From assembly GCF_001655685.1 (NCBI RefSeq), contig NZ_LYVF01000002.1, positions 83,521 through 147,520 on the forward strand: a stretch of 64,000 nucleotides of DNA. The letters run 5' to 3'. Below the pieces are notes generated by a model, which worked only from the letters and a program-made list of their open reading frames with translations, was not told where the DNA came from and did not search any database. The DNA comes from Desulfotomaculum copahuensis (GTDB lineage: Bacteria; Bacillota; Desulfotomaculia; Desulfotomaculales; Desulfovirgulaceae). Below, in pieces: positions 25,103 to 33,117 of the stretch (the first letter of the stretch is position 1; each line of letters starts with the position of its first letter). A program made the position numbers and the translations under genes.

Positions 25103-25327
25103 ATGCGTATTATAAATTACGATAACTACATCGAGCATTTGCGAAAAAAGTCATTGCATGTTTATACTCGTTGGGCGGCGCAAACAAAGGCCGTGCGATC
25201 CCGTAAACCACGCGATCCTGAAGAAGACATAGCTTTGTTTTTACTGGACCGGAAGCGCTGGCAACAGGCATTGGCCAGCGGCCGCCTGGAAAAGGTAGGC
25301 CCCCGGAGGTATCGCTGGTATGAATGA
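25103..25327 (+). CDS. Small basic protein upstream of a nucleotidyltransferase
   Basis: 74 residues, rich in Arg, Lys and Tyr (LRKKSLHVYTRWAAQTKAV in the N-terminal third, RLEKVGPRRYRWYE at the end). I do not recognise the family. Its stop overlaps the start of the nucleotidyltransferase gene by 8 bases, so the two are translationally coupled, as in toxin-antitoxin pairs. It might be the antitoxin or a DNA-binding partner, but no helix-turn-helix can be assigned with confidence. GAGG lies upstream of ATG 25103. Confidence 0.6.
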   Translation: MRIINYDNYIEHLRKKSLHVYTRWAAQTKAVRSRKPRDPEEDIALFLLDRKRWQQALASGRLEKVGPRRYRWYE

Positions 25328-25922
25328 GAAATTTAAAAATATAATTCTTACTTTAATACAGGAAAAAGACTCTCTAAAAAAATCCCTGGGAGTACTGGCC
25401 GTTCTAACCGAAGCCCTAAAGCCCGTGGGCGTCAAGCCTATCTTGGTGGGTGGCCGGGCTCTGGAATTTTATACTTTGGGCGGATACGCAACAAAAGATA
25501 TGGACCTTGTTATCAATGGAAGAGAGCAGGCTAAAACTGTTCTTGCCACAATGGGTTTTTTACGTCGCCCCGGCGAACGGCACTGGTATCATGAAGAACT
25601 TGATCTGGCCCTGGAAATACCTGACGGGACTTTAGCCGGATCGCCGGACAAACTTTCTATTGTAGAAATTAACGGCATGGAGGCTTTCATAATCGGTATC
25701 GAGGATCTGATCATTGACCGTCTGGCAGCAGCTAAATTTTGGAACAGTCCGGCTGATGCTCAGTGGGCGGCAAAGTTACTCGCCCTTCATGCCCGGGAAA
25801 TTGACATGAACTACCTTCAAAATGCCGCTTATAAAGAACAGGTTGAAGATATTTTAAAAAAAGTTATTAAACACAGCAAAATATATCTTGACGTTGACCG
25901 CTTCAACCCGGGCGAAAGCTGA
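25320..25922 (+). CDS. Nucleotidyltransferase-fold protein (AbiEii/DUF6036-like)
   Basis: 200 residues with a nucleotidyltransferase core: VGGRALEFYTLGGYATKDMD, where Gly44-Gly45 and Asp60/Asp62 form the GG...DXD catalytic motif. A helical C-terminal part (IGIEDLIIDRLAAAKFWNSP) follows, as in AbiEii and related stand-alone NTases. Family members act as toxins of type IV-like systems or as orphan NTases. It overlaps the 74-codon gene before it by 8 bases; GGAGG lies 10 bases upstream of ATG 25320. Base composition is more AT-rich than the surrounding genes, which fits acquired DNA. Confidence 0.75.
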   Translation: MNEKFKNIILTLIQEKDSLKKSLGVLAVLTEALKPVGVKPILVGGRALEFYTLGGYATKDMDLVINGREQAKTVLATMGFLRRPGERHWYHEELDLALEIPDGTLAGSPDKLSIVEINGMEAFIIGIEDLIIDRLAAAKFWNSPADAQWAAKLLALHAREIDMNYLQNAAYKEQVEDILKKVIKHSKIYLDVDRFNPGES

Positions 25923-25975
25923 TCGAATCATCGTCCTGCCGGATTCCACGATGCGCTGCACAGTGCTGCTACCGT

Positions 25976-26012
25976 TTCAGGGGAACGGCCTTTATAAGGC
26001 CGTTCCCCTGAA
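25976..26012. repeat. 15-bp perfect inverted repeat
   Basis: TTCAGGGGAACGGCC (25976-25990) and its exact reverse complement (25998-26012) flank a 7-base TTTATAA loop. There is no T-tract on either strand. The core GGAACGGCCT recurs at 26031-26040. It lies between the convergent NTase and stalk-domain genes and could be a bidirectional terminator or a small dispersed repeat. Confidence 0.7.
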
Positions 26013-26052
26013 GTTCGCGCTCAACTGGAAGGAACGGCCTGGTTCCCGCTTT

Positions 26053-27537
26053 CTAATGCCAACTGCCACACCCGTATTCCGGCAATATGGGATAGGCAAA
26101 AACAGATGCGGGTAATGTTTGTTGATCTGTTAATTTCCCTTCATGGTAAACCATCAACCGGTGGCTTTTCTGATCAAAATACAGCTCACCCACACATTGA
26201 TCCCCCTGCACCGCCCAGACCCACATTTCATCCGCGCCGGTGGCCGAGACCAGCAGTACATCGCGGTAATCATGCAGTACCGGTCTCAATGGTTGCGGAA
26301 GATAGGTAAACTTATCCTTTACGGTGTTCATCAGGCTGTCTATGGGCTGGTATTTTTCCAATTTTAAGGGATCCCTGGTCAAATCGAGCACCCGATCATC
26401 AATGAATATACGCTCCCCGCATTTGACCACTGTGGCCCCGGCGCCGGCAATAAAGCTGCCATGTTCGCCCGCCACTGTTTTCCAGCGCACATCGTCCCCT
26501 TTTACCTCGACCAAAAGTAAGCTGCCTTTGTCCTCTGCGCCGGAAAAACTTTCACAATCCGCCAGGACGCTGAAATCATCCGGACTGCCGTAGACGAACA
26601 CGGGATAAGGCCCGGAGGCGTTGCCGGGCAGCGGCGGGGTCAATACCTTTTCCGTCACCTGAGCGCCCCGGTGTATTTCCACCACAATTTTACCGGTTTC
26701 GCGTCCTGCTCCCTGTCCGGCTTCATCCCGTTCAAACCGGACGGTCATGGCCGTTTGACTGCCGGAAGGACAATAAACGATTGGCATGGTATATCCCGTC
26801 CAACTAAATGTACTTACCTTGTATCCCGGGTGTACGCCGGTAACGGTCAAGTTTTCCTTTGGTTCATGGCTGAAACAAATCCTTTCGCCACCGTCCCAAA
26901 TTGTACGGTAAAGGGCGCTGTAGTCCGTTTGCAGGTTGAACAAGGGAGTGCTGTCAAGGGTGACTTTTCCGGCGTTCAAGTCCCAGTAGCCGGCAGTAGC
27001 CGTAACTTTATCTATTTTGTCTTGAAAGTCATGTTCAACTGCGGCCGGGAGTATCAGCGGCACCTGCACCCGGCCGTAAACCTTGCCCGTTACGGTTTCT
27101 CCGGTTGGCACAGTAAAAATGTGCACAGTCTGCGTTTGCCCGTCCCAGACCACTTTGGCGCCGAAAGTCCGGGCGATGAACCCCAGCGGTACCATGACCC
27201 GGTTTTGCACCATCATGGCCGGCACGTCCAGTTTGACCGGCAAACCGTTTACACCGGCATTCCGGTCGCCCAATTTTAGTGTAATCACAGCGCCACGGCC
27301 GGCCACTTCAACCGTTTGGGCGGCGTTGTCCCAGTCAACCCGGGCTTGCAGCGCCTCACCGGTATCCCGGACGGGCACCAGCACTCGATCGTCATGCATG
27401 ACCGGCGGCACGGCAAGCTTCAGCGCCTGTCCGTCAACATTAACGGAGGTTCCTGCAGGTAAGGCGAAGGCCGGCACTGAAAAAACGCCGAGCAAAACAA
27501 TCAAACACATCAGCAAGGAAAAGCGCCCCGTTTTCAA
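26053..27537 (-). CDS. Secreted copper-amine-oxidase-like stalk-domain protein
   Basis: 494 residues. A signal peptide (SLLMCLIVLLGVFSVPAFA) is followed by a stalk domain of the copper amine oxidase N-terminal type (about residues 30-138) with the two usual half-repeats DDRVLVPVRDTGEALQARVD and NRVMVPLGFIARTFGAKVVW. The remaining 350 residues are beta-rich, with a WD-like end (GADEMWVWAVQGDQCVGELY), and belong to no family I can name. Stalk domains anchor or present extracellular proteins in Peptococcaceae; enzymatic copper sites are not expected. Confidence 0.82.
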   Translation of the reverse strand: MKTGRFSLLMCLIVLLGVFSVPAFALPAGTSVNVDGQALKLAVPPVMHDDRVLVPVRDTGEALQARVDWDNAAQTVEVAGRGAVITLKLGDRNAGVNGLPVKLDVPAMMVQNRVMVPLGFIARTFGAKVVWDGQTQTVHIFTVPTGETVTGKVYGRVQVPLILPAAVEHDFQDKIDKVTATAGYWDLNAGKVTLDSTPLFNLQTDYSALYRTIWDGGERICFSHEPKENLTVTGVHPGYKVSTFSWTGYTMPIVYCPSGSQTAMTVRFERDEAGQGAGRETGKIVVEIHRGAQVTEKVLTPPLPGNASGPYPVFVYGSPDDFSVLADCESFSGAEDKGSLLLVEVKGDDVRWKTVAGEHGSFIAGAGATVVKCGERIFIDDRVLDLTRDPLKLEKYQPIDSLMNTVKDKFTYLPQPLRPVLHDYRDVLLVSATGADEMWVWAVQGDQCVGELYFDQKSHRLMVYHEGKLTDQQTLPASVFAYPILPEYGCGSWH

Positions 27538-27662
27538 ATAACTTTACCTCCTCGGTTTTTCATCCCGGCAAGTTAATCTGCCCGTGCGCAAAGTTTCATT
27601 TCAGACACACCACCCCCTTTGTTAAATTAGACGATTGGAAATACCGTTTGGTTCCCGGCAAC

Positions 27663-27695
27663 AAAAAAAACCGGCGGATTTGATCAATTCCGCCG
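27663..27695 (-). terminator. Intrinsic terminator, leftward
   Basis: On the minus strand a near-perfect hairpin (CGGCGGA ... TCCGCCG with an internal TTGATCAA, 27672-27695) is followed after two bases by eight T residues (27670-27663). It lies 115 bases behind the MNT-like gene that ends at 27809 and would stop its transcript before the stalk-protein promoter. Confidence 0.8.
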
Positions 27696-27808
27696 CCAAA
27701 TCATCATGACAGGCACTTTTTGCCGGTTTCTAAAAATTTCGTCATACCCGGATGCGCGCAACCGGAACCCCTTGCCCTATTTGCAGCTTACGCTCAACCA
27801 CAAAGGGA

Positions 27809-28249
27809 TCAACCACCAGGCTCCCTTCTTTCGATTATTTTTTTTAGGTATTCTTCAGTCGCCCGGTAAAAAACCCGGGCGTCATTATGCTCGCGTAAAG
27901 CACGGGAACAAAAAGCGGCAAAGAGGCCGGGGGTTTTTTGATAAACCGGCCTGCCGTTTCTGGCCACCTGAAATTTGAGCAATGAGAAAGCACGGTTGAG
28001 AATAACCAAATCGACCTTTCCGGTTTCCAGGTGATTGATTAAATCCCGCAGCAACCGCCTTCTGGCGCGTGCGGTTGCCGGTGCATCCGGCGGCAAATCC
28101 GCCTGCTCAAGCCAGAAAGCCAGATCGATATCGCTTCCCTTGGTCGCCCGGCCGGTGGCCTGGGAGCCAAAAAGAACGGCCAGGGAAATACCATGCCTGT
28201 TGCAGAATTTATGAAACTCCGGTCTATAAAGTGCGGATACCCCCGCCAT
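27809..28249 (-). CDS. Solitary MNT-type nucleotidyltransferase
   Basis: 146 residues of the minimal nucleotidyltransferase (MntA-like) family. The motif GS-X10-DXD is exact: Gly28, Ser29, Asp40, Asp42 in LFGSQATGRATKGSDIDLAF. It ends with the helical ALREHNDARVFYRATEEYLK typical of these proteins. ATG 28249 was chosen over upstream in-frame ATGs because GGGTGA lies 7 bases before it and the family begins there. No HEPN-type gene is next to it, unlike in complete MntA-HepT systems. A terminator follows at 27663-27695. Confidence 0.8.
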   Translation of the reverse strand: MAGVSALYRPEFHKFCNRHGISLAVLFGSQATGRATKGSDIDLAFWLEQADLPPDAPATARARRRLLRDLINHLETGKVDLVILNRAFSLLKFQVARNGRPVYQKTPGLFAAFCSRALREHNDARVFYRATEEYLKKIIERREPGG

Positions 28250-28474
28250 AACAACATCACCCGCCGTTCCAAGCGGTCTATATATCATTCCGTACATTGG
28301 ATTGTTACTAAATAATATAACGAATAGCGAACCATGTTGCAAGAAGCGGTTTGCATTTTATTCCAGCAGAGCAAGTGGATCCCGCGGAAAAAAACTCTTG
28401 CGCGCCACTGGCCGAAGGTGGGAATAAAAACAAAACAGGTGGTACATAATGGTAACATGAAAGGGTGTGATACT

Positions 28475-29095
28475 ATGCCTGCCGGCAAAATGCGGCAGTT
28501 ATCGCGCTACCTGGTGATACCGGTCCTGGGTTTGTTTTTATCCGGATGCCTGTCCCCGGTCCGGGAAGGAAACCCCCTGCCCGGCCTGGGAATAGCCGCA
28601 GCACAGCAAACGACTGCCGGAATCAAGGTCGACAGCGGCTCCGTCCCGGGAAAAGAAACCGGGATTCACCGGAAAACCGTTCCGGTAACCCTTTATTTCG
28701 GCGAAGATCAGGGCTACCTGGTGCCGGTGAAGAAGGAAACAACCGGCGCACCGGCCGTCGCCCGGGCCGCCATGCAGGAACTCTGCCGGGGTCCGGCTCC
28801 CGGGAGCGGACTTAATCCCACCATCCCGCCGGGCACAACTCTCAGGAACATCAATATAAAAGACGGCCTGGCCACGGTTGATTTCAGCCGGGAGTTGAAA
28901 ACCAGACACGGGGGTGGTTCGACGGAAGAGTTGCTTACCGTCTATTCCATCGTGGACACCTTGACCCGGTTCCCCAGCGTACGGCGGGTACAAATCCTGG
29001 TGGATGGAAAACGGCTGGAAACGCTGACCGGACACATGGACATCAGTATGCCCCTGGAGCGGGACAACTGCATGATCCGGGAAAGCGGGCATTAA
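28475..29095 (+). CDS. GerMN-domain lipoprotein
   Basis: 206 residues. The lipoprotein signal peptide ends in LFLSGC. After a linker comes one GerMN domain (about residues 70-190): VTLYFGEDQGYLVPV, then AMQELCRGPAPGSGLNPTIP, NINIKDGLATVDFSREL and VQILVDGKRLETL. GerM of Bacillus has two such domains and takes part in sporulation and germination; single-domain lipoproteins are common in spore-forming clostridia. ATG 28475 has AAGGGTG about 7 bases upstream; an ATG at 28457 is the alternative. Supports a spore-forming host. Confidence 0.85.
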   Translation: MPAGKMRQLSRYLVIPVLGLFLSGCLSPVREGNPLPGLGIAAAQQTTAGIKVDSGSVPGKETGIHRKTVPVTLYFGEDQGYLVPVKKETTGAPAVARAAMQELCRGPAPGSGLNPTIPPGTTLRNINIKDGLATVDFSRELKTRHGGGSTEELLTVYSIVDTLTRFPSVRRVQILVDGKRLETLTGHMDISMPLERDNCMIRESGH

Positions 29096-29132
29096 TCCCC
29101 GCCCGGTCTTATCCAGCCGGGGCCGCGGGTAA

Positions 29133-29495
29133 TCACCGGCCTCCGGCGGCAAGGCGTTCTTCGATGTATTCCTTCAAGACCACCGCGCTGTTGCGCTTCT
29201 CATCCCGGGCGGCAAAAAGGAAGGTGACGGTGCCCTCCCCGGCCAGCTGCGCCAATTCCGCCACCAACTCCTCCTTTGCCGCCAGTTCCGCCCGGTAGCG
29301 CGCTTTGAATTCCGGCCAGCGGTCCGGCTCGTGGCCGAACCAGCGGCGCAATCCGGGACTGGGGGCCACGTCTTTCAGCCACAGGCCGACGGCCGCCCTT
29401 TCCTTGCTCAACCCCCGGGGCCAGAGCCGCTCCACCAGAATCCGGCGCCCGTCCGCTTCCCCGGGAGGCTCGTAAATGCGCTTTAATTTGATCAT
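29133..29495 (-). CDS. DUF488 family protein (YeaO-like)
   Basis: 120 residues of the DUF488/YeaO family, recognised by IKLKRIYEPPGEADGRRILV, ERLWPRGLSKE, SPGLRRWFGHEPDRWPEF and TFLFAARDEKRNSAVVL. The biochemical function is unknown. ATG 29495 has AGGTGA 8 bases upstream; it lies 8 bases after the stop of the hydrogenase gene, so the two are probably co-transcribed. Confidence 0.88.
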   Translation of the reverse strand: MIKLKRIYEPPGEADGRRILVERLWPRGLSKERAAVGLWLKDVAPSPGLRRWFGHEPDRWPEFKARYRAELAAKEELVAELAQLAGEGTVTFLFAARDEKRNSAVVLKEYIEERLAAGGR

Positions 29496-29503
29496 CTGAC
29501 AAA

Positions 29504-30790
29504 TCACCTGCCGGTTGGGAAATTCCTGATCCACATGGCCGCCTTTTCGCCGTCCAAAAATTCCTCCACCGCATCAATGCCCAGTTGTTTCAACAGTTCC
29601 ATAACATACCGGTTGTCCACCGGGGTCGGGGAAGCGGCCTGTTCCCCGTACCTTTCCACAAACTCCCGGCCGGCCGCCGGATCGATGAGCACTTTCGGGC
29701 CGCCCACACAGCCTCCGTTACAGCCCATGCCTTCCAGGAAATTTCCCTTTAACCGGCCCGCCAGCACGTCTTCCAGCATCTTTTTACAATTTTGCACTCC
29801 GTCGGCCTGGATGGCCCGGATTTTTATTTTCCGGTCCGGCCGCAGCCTGTCCAGCGTTTCGGAGATCGCCCGGCTCACTCCTCCGGTGCGGGCATAGATC
29901 CGGCCGGCGGTGGAGGAGTGCTCGCTTTCATCTTCCTCCATTTTGGCCGGATCAACGCCCACGGCCTCAAATATTTGCTGCAGCTCCCGGAAAGTAAGCA
30001 CGGCGTCCACGGCGTCCTTGATGTCGGGTTCTTTAGCTTCCGCTTTTTTGGCGATACAAGGCCCGATAAAAACCACTTTGGAACCGGGATGCAGATGTTT
30101 GATGCCCCTGCCGCAGGCCACCATGGGAGATACGGAGGGTGATATATGGGGCGCCAGGTCACGGTAAACGCGCTTGACCATGGAAACCCAGACCGGACAG
30201 CACATGCTGGTCAGCATAAAGTCGTCTTCTTTGGTCACCTGCCGTTCAAATTCCAGCGCCTCTTTCAATGTCAGGATATCGGCAAAGAGCGCCACTTCCA
30301 CCATGCCGTAGAAACCAAGCCGCTTCAACGCCGCCCGCATTTTACCGGGGGTGACACCGGGTCCGAACTGACCGGCAAAAGCAGGGGCGACTGCGGCAAA
30401 AACCGGCACGCGGCGATCCCGCAACAGTTCAATCAAAGGCACGAACTCTTTTTTATCCACCAGGGAATAATGACGGCAAACCTCCACGCATTTGCCGCAG
30501 CCGGTGCAATCATTCCGTTTGATCACCACATTGCCCTGCCTATCGCGGACTATAGCGCCAAAAAGGCACGATGCCCGGCAGTGCTCATCCCCGGCACAGC
30601 ACTGACCGCCGCACTCCCTGACCTTAAAGACCACCGTGTCCGGGTCGCCGCCGCCCGCAGCGTAAAGTATGTACTGATCTGTAAGTTCATCACCGGTACG
30701 GCGGATTTGCTCTTTTTCCGCCGCCAAATCACCGTGGTAGGCGCTTTTGACCAGCCTTTTAAAAATTTCATCATATCTGGATGCACTCAA
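29504..30790 (-). CDS. [FeFe] hydrogenase, group B type
   Basis: 428 residues. The N-terminal region has a cysteine cluster (ECGGQCCAGDEHCRASC) and a ferredoxin motif CTGCGKCVEVC. The H-cluster motifs are all present: L1 TSMCCPVWV, L2 FIGPCIAKKAE and L3 EGMGCNGGCVGGPK. The L1 and L3 variants are those of the poorly characterised group B (cytosolic, monomeric) rather than group A (TSCCPGW, ACPGGC). Probably exchanges electrons with ferredoxin. DUF488 follows 8 bases downstream. Hydrogenase maturases (HydEFG) are not in the window. Confidence 0.9.
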   Translation of the reverse strand: MSASRYDEIFKRLVKSAYHGDLAAEKEQIRRTGDELTDQYILYAAGGGDPDTVVFKVRECGGQCCAGDEHCRASCLFGAIVRDRQGNVVIKRNDCTGCGKCVEVCRHYSLVDKKEFVPLIELLRDRRVPVFAAVAPAFAGQFGPGVTPGKMRAALKRLGFYGMVEVALFADILTLKEALEFERQVTKEDDFMLTSMCCPVWVSMVKRVYRDLAPHISPSVSPMVACGRGIKHLHPGSKVVFIGPCIAKKAEAKEPDIKDAVDAVLTFRELQQIFEAVGVDPAKMEEDESEHSSTAGRIYARTGGVSRAISETLDRLRPDRKIKIRAIQADGVQNCKKMLEDVLAGRLKGNFLEGMGCNGGCVGGPKVLIDPAAGREFVERYGEQAASPTPVDNRYVMELLKQLGIDAVEEFLDGEKAAMWIRNFPTGR

Positions 30791-30876
30791 AACCGCATCA
30801 TCCTTGCTGAATATCGCTCTGTCTACTATTTACCGTTTATTGGCGGTTTATGAGTCACGGTATTTCCGTTCCAGGT

Positions 30877-31716
30877 TCATCTGACGTAATTTCTCACCAC
30901 CAGTTCCGTGATCAAGCCCCGTCCGTCCGCCCGGCAGTTTATGGCCCGCCTGGCCATAACTGTTGTTATATTGTATGCCGGGTAAAGCTCCCGGACAAAC
31001 TCCGTATCCGAATTGCTGAGCATAACCCGGCAACCGCGGCGGTCCAGTTCCCGGAATACCTCCGCCAGCCGGCGCTGGTCCTTTTCACCAAAGCAGTCCG
31101 CCGTATAGCTGGTAAATCTCGCCGTTCCGGACAGCGGATGATAAGGCGGATCCAGATAGACGAACGCTTCCGGTCCGGCCACCTCCAGCACCCGGGAAAA
31201 GTCGCCGTGTTTGATCTCGGCTCTTTTCAAGGCGGCGCTAACTGTCCGGAGGTTTTCCTCATCTACGATTTTAGGGTTCTTGTAACGGCCGAACGGCACG
31301 TTGTGCCGCCCCTCGCGGTTTACCCGCCACAAACCGTTATAACCGGTTTTATTCAGGTACAGGAAACGGGACGCCCGCTGCACATCAGTAAGAGCGGCCG
31401 GCTCCTGAGCCCGCACCTGGTAATAGTATTCCGCCGTGTTTTTATGGCGGCGCAGGTCGGCCAGCAAAAAGTCAAGCTTATCCCGCACCACTTGATAAAA
31501 ATTGATCAGTTCCTCATTGCAATCAAGAAGGATCGCCTGCGCCGGCCGGAGGTAAAAAAATACGGCCCCGCCGCCGACAAAAGGCTCGATCAGGCATTTG
31601 AACTGATCCGGGAAGAGCGGTATGAATTGCCATATGAGTTGTCCTTTGCCGCCGGCCCACTTGACAGGCGGACGAACAGGGTATAGCAGTGGATTATTGC
31701 AGACAGTTTGAGACAT
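30877..31716 (-). CDS. Dam-type DNA adenine methyltransferase (D12 class)
   Basis: 279 residues. Motif order is that of alpha-class N6-adenine methylases: PPVKWAGGKGQL, the SAM-binding IEPFVGGGAVFFYL, the catalytic FVYLDPPYHPLS and the C-terminal SNSDTEFVRELY. Similar enzymes methylate GATC, but the target cannot be read here. ATG 31716 was chosen because GGTGAT lies just upstream. No restriction endonuclease gene is adjacent, so it is probably a solitary regulatory or protective methylase. Confidence 0.9.
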   Translation of the reverse strand: MSQTVCNNPLLYPVRPPVKWAGGKGQLIWQFIPLFPDQFKCLIEPFVGGGAVFFYLRPAQAILLDCNEELINFYQVVRDKLDFLLADLRRHKNTAEYYYQVRAQEPAALTDVQRASRFLYLNKTGYNGLWRVNREGRHNVPFGRYKNPKIVDEENLRTVSAALKRAEIKHGDFSRVLEVAGPEAFVYLDPPYHPLSGTARFTSYTADCFGEKDQRRLAEVFRELDRRGCRVMLSNSDTEFVRELYPAYNITTVMARRAINCRADGRGLITELVVRNYVR

Positions 31717-31821
31717 GCACATCACCAAATGACATATTCGACAGCGGTAAAAGTTTCCCCTGCCGGACAAGTCAGCAACCCGGAATGAAAACCGGCAAAG
31801 TCCGGTTCGGCATGACTCATG

Positions 31822-31842
31822 AAAAAACCGGCTATAACCGGT
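31822..31842 (-). terminator. Intrinsic terminator, leftward
   Basis: On the minus strand ACCGG-TTATAG-CCGGT (31842-31827) is followed by a run of five T (31826-31822). It lies 55 bases behind the phospholipase-like gene and should separate it from the Dam gene. Confidence 0.75.
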
Positions 31843-31896
31843 GAAGTGGGGAAAAAACTATACGGATAAACAAGGTTTCGGGATGCTTCCTTTCAT

Positions 31897-32670
31897 TCAA
31901 GCCGCAGCTCCGATAATTTGCAGCAGCCTGTCCCCGAACTCACCGGTGAAACCGACCAGTTCCAGGAAAAGCAGGAAAAAACCCGCCGTAGACTGCTGGG
32001 CCAGCGGAAGCAGGCAATTCGTCGCCAGATGGTAATTGCCCGCGTCCGGCGGACCGCCGACCAGCCCAAACAGCTCACGCCCCTGGCAAGCGGCGGCCTT
32101 CACCCAGTCCGCGGCGTCGCCGAACCCCCAGTACAACCCTTTGCACCCGGCCAGGTAGCGCCGGCGGTTTTGCTGCACCCAGCGCTCGTAGCTGCTGTGC
32201 CCCGCACCCACCCGGCAACTGGCGTGGTGCGGTTCCCAGGCGTCCTGCACCAGATGTCCTGCGGCACCCAAAAAAAACATGGCCCGCCGGTAATGGCCGG
32301 CCCGCCAGTGGATAAGGGCGCGTTGAAAGTAGCGCCGGCAGAGCACGGTGGACGGAGCACGTCCCAATAAACCCGCATCCCTGCCGGGATCATAATAATG
32401 ATGCACGCAACTCCAGCCGCTGTCGGCCCAGCAGGCGCCAAAATCCAACTGCCGGGCGAACCTTTCCAGCAGGGCCGCTTCGGCCCGGTAACCGTCCCGG
32501 TTCAAAATAATCCGGGCCTGACGGTTGCACTGCACATGCGTGGAGCAAAAACCAAGCTCCAGACTGTATGACATCTTTCCCGTGGCCAGCAGGTACTTGC
32601 CAACGAAACTCAATGCAGGCGGGACACATTTCAGACTTAAATGCAATTTGCCTTCCCTCCTGTTGCTCAT
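31897..32670 (-). CDS. Zinc-dependent phospholipase C-like protein
   Basis: 257 residues with the metal-ligand pattern of the zinc-dependent phospholipase C family. CVHHYYDP gives His90, His91 and Asp94, and GHLVQDAWEPHHAS gives His139, Asp143 and His148/149. The later GHSSYERW adds His158 and Glu162. Classical members are secreted toxins, but no signal peptide is visible here; the protein begins with the basic SNRREGKLH. It may be cytosolic, or the fold may serve another hydrolase reaction. A terminator follows at 31822-31842. An unusual hairpin region lies upstream (32837-33041). Confidence 0.75.
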   Translation of the reverse strand: MSNRREGKLHLSLKCVPPALSFVGKYLLATGKMSYSLELGFCSTHVQCNRQARIILNRDGYRAEAALLERFARQLDFGACWADSGWSCVHHYYDPGRDAGLLGRAPSTVLCRRYFQRALIHWRAGHYRRAMFFLGAAGHLVQDAWEPHHASCRVGAGHSSYERWVQQNRRRYLAGCKGLYWGFGDAADWVKAAACQGRELFGLVGGPPDAGNYHLATNCLLPLAQQSTAGFFLLFLELVGFTGEFGDRLLQIIGAAA

Positions 32671-32836
32671 TTAAAAGCCTCTGCAAATTGTTCCCGGTCT
32701 TGCCGGAACCTGACCGGCAAGTATACTCCAACCCGGTCACGGGTGCATTATATAAGACTGATGTCAAGCCAGCGCTAAGATTTGATTAAGATTTGCCTTC
32801 AGACGCTCATGCTGCTATGAAAATTAGCATTGCGGC

Positions 32837-32894
32837 AAAAGAAAATTCCCCCGGCAGTTGAAGTCCTTGATAAGACTCCAACTGCCGGGGGAAT
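32837..32894 (-). terminator. Long hairpin with T-tract, leftward
   Basis: A 16-base perfect inverted repeat (32845-32860 and 32879-32894, arms ATTCCCCCGGCAGTTG and its complement) with an inner 4-pair stem (AGTC/GACT). On the minus strand it is followed by TTTTCTTTT. It lies 167 bases upstream of the phospholipase-like gene and 224 bases downstream of the ferredoxin gene. It is either the ferredoxin terminator or an attenuator in a long leader of the next gene. Confidence 0.7.
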
Positions 32895-33016
32895 GGACTG
32901 TCGCCGCCGGAACAGGCAGGCATTATCTTTAGCTCTCTGGATCGGCCGGTGAGTAGCAGGCTGATTTTCGCTTATACCACAACCGGGCAATGCTGAACAT
33001 TGAACTGATTCCGGGT

Positions 33017-33041
33017 GTCATGCATTTTTTATATGCATGAC
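33017..33041. repeat. 9-bp inverted repeat around an AT loop
   Basis: GTCATGCAT (33017-33025) and ATGCATGAC (33033-33041) are exact inverted repeats around TTTTTAT. No T-tract follows on either strand in the position of a terminator. It lies 77 bases behind the ferredoxin gene and may be a protein-binding site or an RNA stem in the segment leading to the hairpin at 32837. Confidence 0.5.
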
Positions 33042-33117
33042 TCACAAAAGGGACGCTCCTTAAAGCGCCTGGCAGAAACAGGTGTCCCGGCAGCTCTGGC
33101 AAGCGTGCCGCATCCGG

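Noticed and set aside
25888..26115. 75-codon plus-strand frame across the palindrome at 25976
   Set aside because: It runs through a perfect inverted repeat and into the end of the stalk-protein gene; no SD and no homology pattern.
32900..33010. Possible known riboswitch (TPP, cobalamin, SAM or T-box) upstream of the phospholipase-like gene
   Set aside because: None of the conserved core motifs of these classes was found; only unassigned hairpins remain.
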